From NCBI RefSeq assembly GCF_017792025.1, contig NZ_CP046956.1:3844001-3908000 (forward strand): 64,000 nucleotides of DNA. Direction: 5' to 3'. Positions 42,770 to 51,572 of the stretch are shown piece after piece. The first letter of the stretch is position 1. Every line of letters begins with the position of its first letter. This DNA comes from Sediminibacillus dalangtanensis (GTDB lineage: Bacteria; Bacillota; Bacilli; Bacillales; Amphibacillaceae). A program made the position numbers and the translations under genes. Under the pieces are notes generated by a model, which was not told the origin of the DNA, did not search any database, and saw only the letters and a list, made by a program, of their open reading frames with translations.

Positions 42770-43237
42770 TCATTTTTTTTCACTTCTGTTTCTGTCGGTA
42801 TTACAACTGTACTTTTTTTGTCTTCCAATTTTTTCACCTCTTGTTGTATCTAAAATAGAAACGTGCTGACCAGTCGATGTTACTTGTCCGTATTTGTAAA
42901 ATCCTTTATAAAAATCTTTTTTATCTAGTATTCTTTTTACTTGTACTTTCGTGAATTTTTTATTTTGCCTAGTTGTGTACCCCTTATCATTTAAAGCCTC
43001 CGCTAAATCAGATAATGACCATCTAGGAAACTCTTTTCTTAATTTAAATAGTTCACGTACAACTTCTGCTTGCTTATTATTTACTTGCAATTGTTTACTA
43101 CCTTTTTTATCGTCATATCCAAATGTTGCTCTTCCGCCAGCAAAACCACCGTTTTGAGCCTTACACCAGGCAGTATTTCTAACTAGTTTAAAACTTCTAT
43201 CAAAAGTAAAGTAACAATGACATAAGTGTTTGACTAG
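42770..43237 (-). pseudogene. Second serine recombinase fragment (recombinase domain only)
   Basis: The frame reads FKLVRNTAWCKAQNGGFAGG then RATFGYDDKKGSKQLQVNNK and AEVVRELFKLRKEFPRWSLS, GYTTRQNKKFTKVQVKRILD. This is the middle domain of a serine recombinase, where a GG-x-x-x-x-GY motif follows the catalytic domain. The catalytic N-terminus and the C-terminal zinc ribbon are missing. It differs from the neighbouring recombinase, so it is a leftover of another enzyme in the same element. Confidence 0.6.
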
Positions 43238-43324
43238 CCGTCTGGGTAATTCCGTTTCTTAAATAGTCTATTTTTGGTAATATGTAATTATAGAATAAGT
43301 TATTTACAGAAGGGGATTACAAAA

Positions 43325-45469
43325 ATGGCTTTTAATCCAAATGATTATCCAGAGTTATTTACAATTAAAGATGATAGAATTTATTACAATCAAACCAATA
43401 AAGGTGGTACACCAAAAAACTATAAATGGTCTGACCCAGAAGAAAAAGTACGAGCCAAGTTTTATTATGATCTAGTACATAAATATGACTATCCTGCTCA
43501 TAGAATTGACTTGGAAGTTGAAGTTTATAGAAGAAAACCAGAAGACTTTGCAGATATTGTTATCTATGAAGATAATGAATTTAATAGTCCCTATTTGGTA
43601 GTAGAGTGCAAAGAAATGGAAGTTAGCGAACCTGACTTTGAACAAGCAATAAAGCAAGCTTGGGGTAACGCAAACAACCTCGCGGCAGAATACGCAGTTG
43701 CAGTTGCAGGTAAAAGGTTATTTGCTTTTGAACCTAAATCTTTCAACTATAAAAATAGAAATAAGTATGCCCTTAATATTCCTGAAAGATACGGTAAACC
43801 TATTAAGTATAGATTAATTAAAGGAGATCCTGAATGGGATGTAAAACCTTCTTCGCTTGAAGAATTAAGAAGCGCTTTTCAAAAATGTCATGACATTTTA
43901 TGGGAAGGTGGAAAACGGAACCCTTCTGAAGCATTTGATGAGATGAGCAAGTTATTATTCTGTAAGCTTCAGGATGAGAGACATGAGACTGGCGATGGAG
44001 AAGCATACAAATTTCAAATTGGTACACATGAGCAACCAAACGAAGTTGCTACTAGAGTAAAAGACATATATGCTGATTCTCGCTCAAGAATGCCTCACGT
44101 TTTCCAAAGTTCGATAAAGATTTCAGAGGAATTAATCTATAAAGTAGTAGAAGAAATCCAAGAAGTTTCACTTTATAAAACTGACTTAGATGCCAAGGGT
44201 AGAGCCTTTGAAAAATTTCTCGGTACAGTTTTCAGAGAAAAAATGGGGCAATATTTTACACCAAGGCCAGTCGTTAATTTTATGGTAGACATGGTAAATC
44301 CTACCGTTAGAAATAGAATAATTGATCCTGCATGCGGTTCTGGTGGATTTTTATTATATGCTTTAGAAAAAATTCAACAAGAAGCAAATGATAAATTCAA
44401 AGATGTTATAAGTAGAAGAGATTATTGGAAAGACTGGTCATTAAGGTCTCTTCATGGTGTAGAAATAAACGATCAAATTAGTCGCGTTGCTATGATGGGT
44501 ATGATTTTGCATGAAGATGGACATACCAATATCCAATGTGCTGATTCTCTTCAATCATTTTCGGATATGAAAAATATAACCACTGAGTTTCAACCAGAAT
44601 CTTTTGATATCATTTTAACTAATCCACCTTTTGGGGCAAGTGTTAAAAGGGTAAACAAAAGACAATCCCATCCAGTCTTAGATGAGTATGAACTTGGTGG
44701 AAAGGAAAGAAATGGTCAAAAAACTGAAATTCTCTTCATAGAAAGATGTTTAGACCTACTAGTTCCAGGAGGAAAAATGGGGATAGTTTTACCTGAAGGA
44801 ATATTTAATAATCCGTCACTTGAATATGTAAGAGATTTTGTTGAGGGCAGAGCATTTATAGATGGTGTAATATCATTGCCATTAGAAACTTTTATAGCTT
44901 CTGGTGCCTCAGTTAAAACAAGCATACTATTTATAAAAAAATTCACCAAAGAAGAAACTTTGACCTATAACCAAAAATATAACTCCATATTAACTAAAAA
45001 AATCAAAGAGTACAGTGATACACGTGACGAGATAAAAGAGCATTATCAATCTGCAATAGACTGTTATGATAGGTCTGATATTAAAGCTTTACAAGACGAA
45101 ATTAGTCACCTAAATCAAGAACTTGAAACTGACCTCTCTTCAGAGGAAAAAAAGAAAACTAAGGCTAAAATTAAAGATTTAAAGAGTAATATAAAGAAAA
45201 TAATTACTAAAGAAGATAGAGACAATGTAAAGAAACTTAAGAAAGAATATAATTCAAAAATGAAAGAATTAGAAGAAAAAATAATTATGGAAACTAAACA
45301 AAAATTAAAAGAAGAGTTGAACTACAAAGTGTTCATGGCAAATGTCGATAAAGCAGGAGTTACAGCAACAGGTGATAGTGCTGAAAATGAACTTCCTGAA
45401 ATTTATAAAAGATATAAGGAATTCCGGAAAAAGAAACCTCTTAAATTTAATACAAGCAAGGATGAATAG
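43325..45469 (+). CDS. BcgI-like fused restriction nuclease and N6-adenine methyltransferase
   Basis: A 714-residue protein. Residues 1-165 are a type I R-subunit-like N-terminal nuclease domain (DLEVEVYRRKPEDFADIVIY with Asp77, LVVECKE with Glu94 and Lys96). Residues 180-570 are an HsdM-type methyltransferase: helical N-domain, QYFTPRPVV, motif I DPACGSGGF at 334-342 and motif IV NPPF at 433-436. A long charged coiled coil (620-690) follows. One chain thus both cuts and methylates, and no separate R translocase gene exists, which is the layout of type IIB/IIG BcgI-like systems. Start at 43325 behind AGAAGGGG. The S gene starts two bases after the stop. Confidence 0.88.
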   Translation: MAFNPNDYPELFTIKDDRIYYNQTNKGGTPKNYKWSDPEEKVRAKFYYDLVHKYDYPAHRIDLEVEVYRRKPEDFADIVIYEDNEFNSPYLVVECKEMEVSEPDFEQAIKQAWGNANNLAAEYAVAVAGKRLFAFEPKSFNYKNRNKYALNIPERYGKPIKYRLIKGDPEWDVKPSSLEELRSAFQKCHDILWEGGKRNPSEAFDEMSKLLFCKLQDERHETGDGEAYKFQIGTHEQPNEVATRVKDIYADSRSRMPHVFQSSIKISEELIYKVVEEIQEVSLYKTDLDAKGRAFEKFLGTVFREKMGQYFTPRPVVNFMVDMVNPTVRNRIIDPACGSGGFLLYALEKIQQEANDKFKDVISRRDYWKDWSLRSLHGVEINDQISRVAMMGMILHEDGHTNIQCADSLQSFSDMKNITTEFQPESFDIILTNPPFGASVKRVNKRQSHPVLDEYELGGKERNGQKTEILFIERCLDLLVPGGKMGIVLPEGIFNNPSLEYVRDFVEGRAFIDGVISLPLETFIASGASVKTSILFIKKFTKEETLTYNQKYNSILTKKIKEYSDTRDEIKEHYQSAIDCYDRSDIKALQDEISHLNQELETDLSSEEKKKTKAKIKDLKSNIKKIITKEDRDNVKKLKKEYNSKMKELEEKIIMETKQKLKEELNYKVFMANVDKAGVTATGDSAENELPEIYKRYKEFRKKKPLKFNTSKDE

Positions 45470-45471
45470 TT

Positions 45472-46821
45472 ATGGCTGAGGTTATTGAGGTAAATTGGAA
45501 AGATACTTTTCAATGGATTGTATCTGACGGTTTAACATTATTTGAAGACCTACCAGAAGGTTGGAAGAGAACAAAAGTTAAAGATATTTGTGTACAAAAA
45601 AAAGAGGTTGTTGAAGTATTAAACAACGAGGAATACAAAATGGTTGGAGTTAGATTGGAGGGTAAAGGGTCATTCCATAGAGAAACTCTTTCTGGAAGCG
45701 ATATTGGGGCAAAGTACTTAACCAAATTAGAGAATGGTGCCTTTTTATATAGTAAGTTGTTTGCTTGGAGAGGTGCCTTTACAGTTGTACCTAATTCTCA
45801 AAATGGATGTTACGTATCAAGTGAATTCCCATTATTTTACGTTGATAAAACAAAGGCTAATCCCTATTATTTATATTTGTTCTTCACTCTCCCTGATACG
45901 TTAAAACTTGTAAAGAAGTTATCGGTTGGATCAGCAGCTGTTAGCAGAAATAGATTTAAAGAGGAAAGATTTTTAGAATTAGAAATACCATTACCTCCAA
46001 TTGAAAAACAGAATGAGATAGTTAATATATGGCAAAAAAATAGAGGGGAAATAAATAAATTAGAAGTCCAATTGTCCCAGAAAAAAGATGACTTGTTTAC
46101 AGATTTCACTGCTGAACTTTGGGAAGATAAGGGTATTAATCTTAAAGATGAAAAAGTATTTTCTATTGATTGGTCTTCATGCAATAAGTGGGGGGTTGAA
46201 TTTGCGAAGGAAAAACTAAAAAATCGTAGAACCCCTAACTATAATGTAAAGAGAATTACTGAAATCTGTAATGTAAGCAGCGGGGGCACACCTTCTAGAA
46301 AGGAAAAGAAATACTTTAACGGCGATATACCATGGGTGAAAACTACTGAAGTCCGTAACAATATTATTACTGAAACTGAAGAAACAATAACTGAGCTTGG
46401 ACTTAAAAATAGCAGTGCGAAACTGTATCCTAGCGGAAGCCTAATAGTAGCAATGTACGGTCAAGGTGCAACAAGAGGACGAACAGGAAAGCTAGGTATT
46501 GAAGCAAGTACTAACCAAGCATGTGCAGTATTAACTGAATTCAGCCCAAATGTTAATGTAGACTTTGTTTGGTATTATCTTATGAGTGAATATTCAAATC
46601 TGAGAAAACTTGCTAGCGGTAACAATCAACCCAATTTAAATGCAGACATGATTAAGAACTATGAAATTCCACTACCTCCGAGAACGAAACAAAATGAGTT
46701 ATCCATCACTGTTCGTAATGCTTACAATAACATAAGTAACCTTGAGCAACAGTTAGAAGAAAAATATAATGAAATTAGTAATTTAATAAGAGACTTATTG
46801 ACAGGTAAGACTGGCAAATAA
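45472..46821 (+). CDS. HsdS-like DNA specificity subunit with two target-recognition domains
   Basis: A 449-residue protein with two TRD units. The first ends in LEIPLPPIEKQNEIVNIWQK and a helix, the second (from about 255, NVKRITEICNVSSGGTPSRK, then FNGDIPWVKTTEV) in NYEIPLPPRTKQNELSITVR and a coiled coil. The repeated IPLPP-x-x-x-Q motif marks the spacer helices of type I S subunits. It sets the recognition sequence for the fused nuclease-methylase upstream, giving a bipartite target. AAGGATG precedes the ATG. Confidence 0.92.
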   Translation: MAEVIEVNWKDTFQWIVSDGLTLFEDLPEGWKRTKVKDICVQKKEVVEVLNNEEYKMVGVRLEGKGSFHRETLSGSDIGAKYLTKLENGAFLYSKLFAWRGAFTVVPNSQNGCYVSSEFPLFYVDKTKANPYYLYLFFTLPDTLKLVKKLSVGSAAVSRNRFKEERFLELEIPLPPIEKQNEIVNIWQKNRGEINKLEVQLSQKKDDLFTDFTAELWEDKGINLKDEKVFSIDWSSCNKWGVEFAKEKLKNRRTPNYNVKRITEICNVSSGGTPSRKEKKYFNGDIPWVKTTEVRNNIITETEETITELGLKNSSAKLYPSGSLIVAMYGQGATRGRTGKLGIEASTNQACAVLTEFSPNVNVDFVWYYLMSEYSNLRKLASGNNQPNLNADMIKNYEIPLPPRTKQNELSITVRNAYNNISNLEQQLEEKYNEISNLIRDLLTGKTGK

Positions 46822-46838
46822 TACATGAAATTAGAGAG

Positions 46839-46864
46839 AAACCACCTTATTGGTGGTTTTTTTT
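46839..46864 (+). terminator. Rho-independent terminator of the restriction-modification operon
   Basis: AACCACC and GGTGGTT around a short loop, followed by eight T residues, 20 bases beyond the S gene. Confidence 0.9.
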
Positions 46865-47100
46865 CCTCTTTTAACACGCTTCAATATAAATGAAAAACTT
46901 AAATGGACGCTACTAAAATTTTTTATGTCATGAAATGTATTTAAAATCTTGAAGTAAAATTTATTAAGTATATCTGTTTATATAAAAACACCCAAACAAA
47001 ATATGTCCAATCTTATACCATCTTCTACAATTGTTATTTCTGATGCTTAAATTCATTTTTAGCTCTTAGCTTATTCAACCAATATTTCCTATAGCTAGGT

Positions 47101-47134
47101 TAACTCTTTGTTTTACCAACACTTATAGTACGGC
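47101..47134 (-). repeat. Attachment-site repeat 2 (junction between the two cassettes)
   Basis: This segment matches the rlmH end and its downstream flank: CTTTGTTTTACCA is identical in both, and the following 18 bases agree in 13 positions, including TACGG. It lies in the same orientation as copies 1 and 3, in the 420-base gap between the S gene terminator and Thoeris, which has no other gene. Confidence 0.65.
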
Positions 47135-47235
47135 TCTTCTATTCTATTATTTGGAAACATCAACAGTAGAAAAACCATAAGGCTATCTTTTAAATAACCT
47201 TATGGTTCGCCTCAACCTGTATTTGTTTTTTAATT
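47125..47235 (-). pseudogene. Relic of a recombinase C-terminus next to attachment repeat 2
   Basis: Read on the minus strand, the sequence gives KKQIQVEANHKVI, a stop, KIALWFFY and finally RTIS. It lines up with the last 35 residues of the intact recombinase (IKEIHVEENRKDIKK, ITFWFSSVDV, RTVS). The DNA also aligns directly with 41130-41235. So a second, almost fully deleted recombinase once ended at this attachment site in the same way as the first. Confidence 0.55.
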
Positions 47236-47288
47236 TAAATATTTAAAAATAATTCACAGTTATCTAATATTTAAAATCACAAGTTATT

Positions 47289-47771
47289 TTATTTATATGA
47301 AATTCCGGCAGCTTCTTCTATCCAATCTGAAAAATTTTCATAGCCATTATCCAAATCCCAGAAATAAGTTTTAAATACATTTGAGGCTTTTTTTGTTTTT
47401 CCATCCACTTCCACATAATAATTATCTAGTGGATTATCGCCTCTAGTATCTTTTTCACCTTTTTGGTTTTTTAGCCGATGTATATAGATCCCCAAAAGCT
47501 TATTCCCTTTTTCCAAACTTTCCTCAATCTCATATTTAACCCATTTTCTATTTGACGTCTCTTTGCCAATTAGAACTACAGTTACAGAGGTTCCTTTTAA
47601 TTGTCCTGCTATCCAATCTTTTATTGATTTATCACCCTTTTTCTTAACCTCTTCCCACTCAGCAGCATCAAGGTAACCTTTGATTTCCTGTGTTACATTT
47701 GAATTCCTTACCTGTCCTGCTCTCCAAGCATCTCTTTCATAATGAAAGCTAAAAAACACTTTCCTTGCCAT
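47289..47771 (-). CDS. thsB: ThsB-like TIR domain protein of a Thoeris system
   Basis: A 160-residue TIR-like (DUF1863) protein: opening VFFSFHYERDAWRAGQVRN, then WEEVKKKGDKSIKDWIAGQL, VTVVLIGKETSNRKWVKYEI and LGIYIHRLKNQKG. In Thoeris systems ThsB senses phage infection and makes a cyclic ADP-ribose isomer that switches on ThsA. AAGGAGG and the overlap TAATG with the thsA stop show the two genes are one unit. The order ThsA then ThsB is one of those known. Confidence 0.88.
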   Translation of the reverse strand: MARKVFFSFHYERDAWRAGQVRNSNVTQEIKGYLDAAEWEEVKKKGDKSIKDWIAGQLKGTSVTVVLIGKETSNRKWVKYEIEESLEKGNKLLGIYIHRLKNQKGEKDTRGDNPLDNYYVEVDGKTKKASNVFKTYFWDLDNGYENFSDWIEEAAGISYK

Positions 47772-49183
47772 TACAAACTCCTCCTTATTTTTTCTATAAT
47801 TCTATGTGTTTCTTCTATTACTTTCTTCTCATCTCTTTCGTTTTCTAGAGTCTCTAATGAGTCTTCTAAATACCAATATCTATCCATATCTTTTTTAACC
47901 TCATTAAAGATTCTTTTTGTAACATATCCTGTGGAACCAATAGGGATAATATATTTATTTTTGTTTTTTGCTATTTGAAACTCTTCCATCATACCGTCCG
48001 CTTCAATAGTTTTGCCATCCTTGTCTTTATTTCCAAACAAAAATATAGTAACACCAGCATCATTAATCATGTCTTTTCTATACTCGGTCCACAGTTCTTT
48101 TAGAGTTTTTCCACCAGATTCATTCTGTGGAAAGGGCCGAAGAGTTAAAAAGTCATTTGTTTTTTTATTCTTACTATTAAATATTTCTTCAAGAGCTCCA
48201 TTTATTACATAGCTTCCAACCCCTAGTCCAAAGCCTGAAATTATATGGTGATTTTTTGATACTAAAGATTTAGAAAGATTATGTAAGAGATTTTTAGCTT
48301 CTTCCTCAGAATAGTTCCCATATTCTTTTGCACTACCAGAAATAAACACCTGATTTATTTTATGTTTTTTTTCTATATTATTAAGAATAGTTGTGATATC
48401 TGTGTAATTATCAATAAGTACTGCATTAATACCATATCTCTTTAAATCTTTGATTTTTAGCTCTTGTTTTACTTTATCGTAACTAAATTCTTCTTGATTA
48501 ATTGAACCGTCTTGATTTCTATATCTTTCATCTTGTTCATTAACTTTCCTAAAAAAGCAATAGTGGTTTTTTGGACTTTTACCTAACAGTTCTACCCTTA
48601 TTTTACTTAAGATTTGCTCTAAGTTAGGATCCTCAAAACTAAAACCAATAAACAAAAATGTCTTAGAAATCAGTTCTCCTTTTAATTGAGTAGTGAAAAG
48701 CCTTCTATCATTATCATATCTTTCGTAATCATCTCTGGTTATGACAGCATCATCTGGAAAGTCTTTATCTCCATGCATTTTGTAAACTACAACATCTCTA
48801 TCTGGCTTATAGTTTTTCATCTGACTTTGACTTATTTTTATATCCGTAACTTTATTACCGCTTTGTAACGTATCCTCAATAATAGAATCATAGTTGGTTG
48901 TCCAATAAGTATTAATAGGCAATCTAGACAAGATATCCATATTATCATTCTTTTCAGCAGTTCGTTGAAATTCTTGAATAATTGCTTCATTAATAGTCTG
49001 TCTACCATTAGCATTAACATGGTATTGAGCAACAGATACTAAATCCAACTCTTTATCAATGTCCAATTCTAATTCATCAGCAATATCCCTTAACAATTCC
49101 TTCCAATCAACAAACCCTGAGCCTCTTGATAATCCTGCCCCTGCAAATATAGCTAAGTTATTATTTCTTAGTTCCTTTAACAC
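47771..49183 (-). CDS. thsA: ThsA: SIR2 NADase with SLOG sensor (Thoeris effector)
   Basis: A 470-residue protein. The SIR2 domain (1-280) has the NAD-binding motif LAIFAGAGLSRGSG at about 10-23, TTNYDSIIED and the catalytic histidine region VVYKMHGDKD. The C-terminal SLOG domain (about 283-455: QVFISGSAKEYGNYSEEEAK, ISGFGLGVGSYVINGALEEI, DAGVTIFLFGNKDKDGK) binds the signal made by the TIR protein. On activation it depletes NAD and stops infected cells. The GTG at 49183 has only GAGAGA before it. Twelve upstream codons in frame (SLALFERAV) look like part of the first helix, so a non-standard start upstream, such as ATT near 49219, is possible. Confidence 0.92.
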   Translation of the reverse strand: MLKELRNNNLAIFAGAGLSRGSGFVDWKELLRDIADELELDIDKELDLVSVAQYHVNANGRQTINEAIIQEFQRTAEKNDNMDILSRLPINTYWTTNYDSIIEDTLQSGNKVTDIKISQSQMKNYKPDRDVVVYKMHGDKDFPDDAVITRDDYERYDNDRRLFTTQLKGELISKTFLFIGFSFEDPNLEQILSKIRVELLGKSPKNHYCFFRKVNEQDERYRNQDGSINQEEFSYDKVKQELKIKDLKRYGINAVLIDNYTDITTILNNIEKKHKINQVFISGSAKEYGNYSEEEAKNLLHNLSKSLVSKNHHIISGFGLGVGSYVINGALEEIFNSKNKKTNDFLTLRPFPQNESGGKTLKELWTEYRKDMINDAGVTIFLFGNKDKDGKTIEADGMMEEFQIAKNKNKYIIPIGSTGYVTKRIFNEVKKDMDRYWYLEDSLETLENERDEKKVIEETHRIIEKIRRSL

Positions 49184-49350
49184 AGCTCTCTCAAATAAAG
49201 CTAAGGAAGTACTAATAATTATTCACCCACATTTCTATGATTTTATTTATCATACTCTATAGGTAAAATATACCATAAACTAGGTAAAAATGCAATAATT
49301 CTGTTTTTTATAAAAATAATCGACATAAATTTCTACGACTTACACTTACT

Positions 49351-49386
49351 TTATATCTTTGTTTTACCATCACTTGTGATACGGTT
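49351..49386 (-). repeat. Attachment-site repeat 3 (3' end of rlmH)
   Basis: The last codons of rlmH (GAACCGTATCACAAGTGA, encoding EPYHK and stop) plus its downstream flank TGGTAAAACAAAGA. In staphylococci the same codons of the same gene are the SCC attachment site. Confidence 0.75.
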
Positions 49387-49849
49387 CCCCCCGATTAATC
49401 CGAAACGCCCGATAAACCTGCTCCAGCAACACCAGTCTCATCAACTGATGAGGAAACGTCAGCTTCGAAAAACTAAGCGCATAATTACTCCGTTGCTGCA
49501 CATCATTACTTAATCCTAATGATCCGCCAATCACAAACACGATTTTGCTGTTTCCATAGGTGGTCAGCTTATCGATCTTTGATGCTAATTGTTCAGATGT
49601 AATCATTTCTCCCTTTATTTCCAAAGAGATAACATAGTCATCGGCGCCAATCTTTGCGAGGATACGGTCGCCCTCTTTTTGCTTGACCATCTCCATGTCG
49701 GCAGCACTTAGATTTTCTGGTGCTTTTTCGTCTGGTACTTCGATTTCCTCGACTTTCGCGTAAGCACCTAGGCGTTTTACGTATTCCGCGATGCCCTGCT
49801 TTAAGTATTTTTCTTTTAGTTTTCCTACAGAAATTATTGTTATTTTCAT
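49370..49849 (-). CDS. rlmH: 23S rRNA pseudouridine-1915 N3-methyltransferase
   Basis: A 159-residue SPOUT-class enzyme (RlmH) with the knot region [40 protein letters not shown] and the C-terminal [13 protein letters not shown] that reaches into the active site. It methylates pseudouridine 1915 in helix 69 of 23S rRNA on assembled 70S ribosomes. GGAAGAAACC precedes the ATG. The gene is intact. The element inserted downstream preserves its last codons, as SCC elements do. Confidence 0.97.
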   Translation of the reverse strand: MKITIISVGKLKEKYLKQGIAEYVKRLGAYAKVEEIEVPDEKAPENLSAADMEMVKQKEGDRILAKIGADDYVISLEIKGEMITSEQLASKIDKLTTYGNSKIVFVIGGSLGLSNDVQQRSNYALSFSKLTFPHQLMRLVLLEQVYRAFRINRGEPYHK

Positions 49850-49972
49850 GGTTTCTTCCTTTTCTATCGGTAAAATTATCTATTCTCTTTAGTATAACGA
49901 GAAAAAATGGAAAATGCATGGGTTTGCGGCAAACATTGCTTATAAGCAGCTATAATAGATGTGTTTGCTCAT

Positions 49973-50010
49973 AAAAAATCCCGGCACGCATGAACGCTGC
50001 CGGGATTTTT
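49973..50010. terminator. Strong terminator behind the ribonucleotide reductase operon
   Basis: AAAAATCCCGGCA and TGCCGGGATTTTT form the stem. It lies just after the stop of the gene at 50017. Confidence 0.92.
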
Positions 50011-50016
50011 CCTTTA

Positions 50017-51054
50017 TTACAGATCGTCAAACCGGTTTAAGTCGCTTGTCTTGGTGTATTGTCGGGACTTCTGTTCGAAGAAATCGGATTTTGTGCCGTT
50101 GAAGTTATCGGCATAGGCACGAATCCATTTCATCGGGTTCTCTTGATAGCCTTCGTAAATCTCGCTTAGACCGAGCATGCGAAGCATTTTGTTGGCTCGA
50201 TACCTGATATAGCCTTCCATTGCATCGAGCTGGATTCCGTCAATGCCATCGAGCACGTAGCGGCTCCATTTTATTTCCTGTTCGACCGAATGGCGGAATT
50301 GGTCGTAAACCCATTCGATAAACTGCTCATTATTGTACTCCGGATTTTCTGCCAGTGTGGCACGGAACAGTTCACTGATAAAGCGGCCGTGGTACAGCTC
50401 GTCCCGATTGATGTAAGAAATCATCGTGGAGGTACCTACCATTTTCTGATTGCGTGCCAGGTTGTAGAAAAAAGCAAACCCGCTATAGAAGAATAATCCT
50501 TCCAATAAAGAAGAATATACCATTGCTTTTAATACCGTTTCAATAGTCGGATTGGTCGCAAATTCGTTGTAAATCTCGACAATCCGTTCATTGCGCTCAA
50601 GCAGGACGGGATCTGTGCGTCCTTCATTAAAGGATGCAATTTGGTTATCGTAATTTGTCACCGAAGCCAAAACGTATGTATAGCTGTGGTTATGTTCGCT
50701 TTCCTGGTCGGCGATCGTTGCAAGCAATGATTTGACGCTTGGATCTGTAGAATAGGCAGAAATCTTGGATGCGATATCCGTTTGCGGACCGTCCAATGTC
50801 GCAAGCAGTCCGATGATTTTAAGGAAGGCGGTTCGCTCCCGCTCGGAGAGTTTGTTGAATTGCTTCGTATCCGTCACCATATTTACCTCATTGGCTGTCC
50901 AGAACAGCCCTCGAATCGTTTTCCGCATGTCGTAAAAATGCGGATACTCCACATTGTCCCAGTGGAGAATCCCGCTTGCTTCACCATTAAACAGTGCGGT
51001 AGCTTTATTTGGATTTGTCGGTTCCAGTACCTTTGCTCTTGTTAACTTAGCCAT
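50017..51054 (-). CDS. Class I ribonucleotide reductase small (beta) subunit
   Basis: A 345-residue radical subunit. The dimetal ligands are visible: Glu in GLFWTANEVNM, ESEHNHSYTYV with Glu, His three residues on and the candidate radical Tyr seven on, Glu in SSLLEGLFFYSGFAFF, and the DELYH pair (Glu and His). It provides the radical that the alpha subunit uses to reduce ribonucleotides. The start is the ATG at 51054 behind AAAGGGG. The gene overlaps the flavodoxin gene by 13 bases. No alpha subunit gene is adjacent, which is unusual for such an operon. Confidence 0.92.
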   Translation of the reverse strand: MAKLTRAKVLEPTNPNKATALFNGEASGILHWDNVEYPHFYDMRKTIRGLFWTANEVNMVTDTKQFNKLSERERTAFLKIIGLLATLDGPQTDIASKISAYSTDPSVKSLLATIADQESEHNHSYTYVLASVTNYDNQIASFNEGRTDPVLLERNERIVEIYNEFATNPTIETVLKAMVYSSLLEGLFFYSGFAFFYNLARNQKMVGTSTMISYINRDELYHGRFISELFRATLAENPEYNNEQFIEWVYDQFRHSVEQEIKWSRYVLDGIDGIQLDAMEGYIRYRANKMLRMLGLSEIYEGYQENPMKWIRAYADNFNGTKSDFFEQKSRQYTKTSDLNRFDDL

Positions 51055-51524
51055 GTCAATACCCCTTTCATCCAATTCACGACTTCTTGTTCCTGTTCAC
51101 CTCTCGGAGATTGCTCCACCTTCAGCGGCGGAAGCGGTGAATGATAGAATGTAGCCAGCTTTTCTGCTGCCAGGCAAAACGTATCATCCCCGCCAAACTG
51201 TGTATCGCCAGTGCCAAACACAAACACATTCTCCGGCTTGTAGCCTAAATCGGCCACAAAGTCCTTTACATCAAACGGTGTCTGGCCGTTATCCCAGGTG
51301 TAGCTGCCAATCAACATGGCATCGTAAGCCTGCACATCCGGGAATGGTTCATTTCCCAAAATGTTATAGAGCTTTACCCTCTCGACATGCCGCTCCAGTT
51401 CCTCGGCAAGCATTTGCGCCACCTCACGTGTGTTACCGCTGATCGATACATACACTATGATGACGGATAACGAAGAAAGCGCCCTGTCGTTCGAATGTTT
51501 TGTTTTTATGTTCAAGCCTGTCAT
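51042..51524 (-). CDS. NrdI-like flavodoxin of the ribonucleotide reductase operon
   Basis: A flavodoxin-fold protein with the FMN loop IIVYVSISGNTREVA, YDAMLIGSYTWDNGQ and VFVFGTGDTQFGGDDTFCLA. The SISGNT loop and operon place point to NrdI, the flavodoxin that activates the manganese cofactor of class Ib enzymes, although it is longer than usual. The start is unclear. I give the ATG at 51524, since the full open frame back to 51596 would run across the NrdR-like boxes, and no good ribosome binding site is seen before any candidate. Confidence 0.75.
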   Translation of the reverse strand: MTGLNIKTKHSNDRALSSLSVIIVYVSISGNTREVAQMLAEELERHVERVKLYNILGNEPFPDVQAYDAMLIGSYTWDNGQTPFDVKDFVADLGYKPENVFVFGTGDTQFGGDDTFCLAAEKLATFYHSPLPPLKVEQSPRGEQEQEVVNWMKGVLTWLS

Positions 51525-51572
51525 GGATATCAAACCAATCTTTTTAGAGTGAACTGCTAGGCTGGCAAAATA

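Larger units (their letters stand above)
41098..49386. mobile_element. SCC-like composite element at the 3' end of rlmH
   Basis: The segment between the direct repeat at 41098-41132 and the 3' end of rlmH at 49351-49386, with a third copy at 47101-47134, forms two adjoining cassettes. The left one (41.1-47.1 kb) carries a large serine recombinase, a second recombinase fragment and a BcgI-like restriction-modification system. The right one (47.1-49.4 kb) carries Thoeris and the relic of a recombinase tail. Insertion into the last codons of rlmH by a serine recombinase is how SCC elements of staphylococci integrate. Boundaries are inferred from the repeats. Confidence 0.7.
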
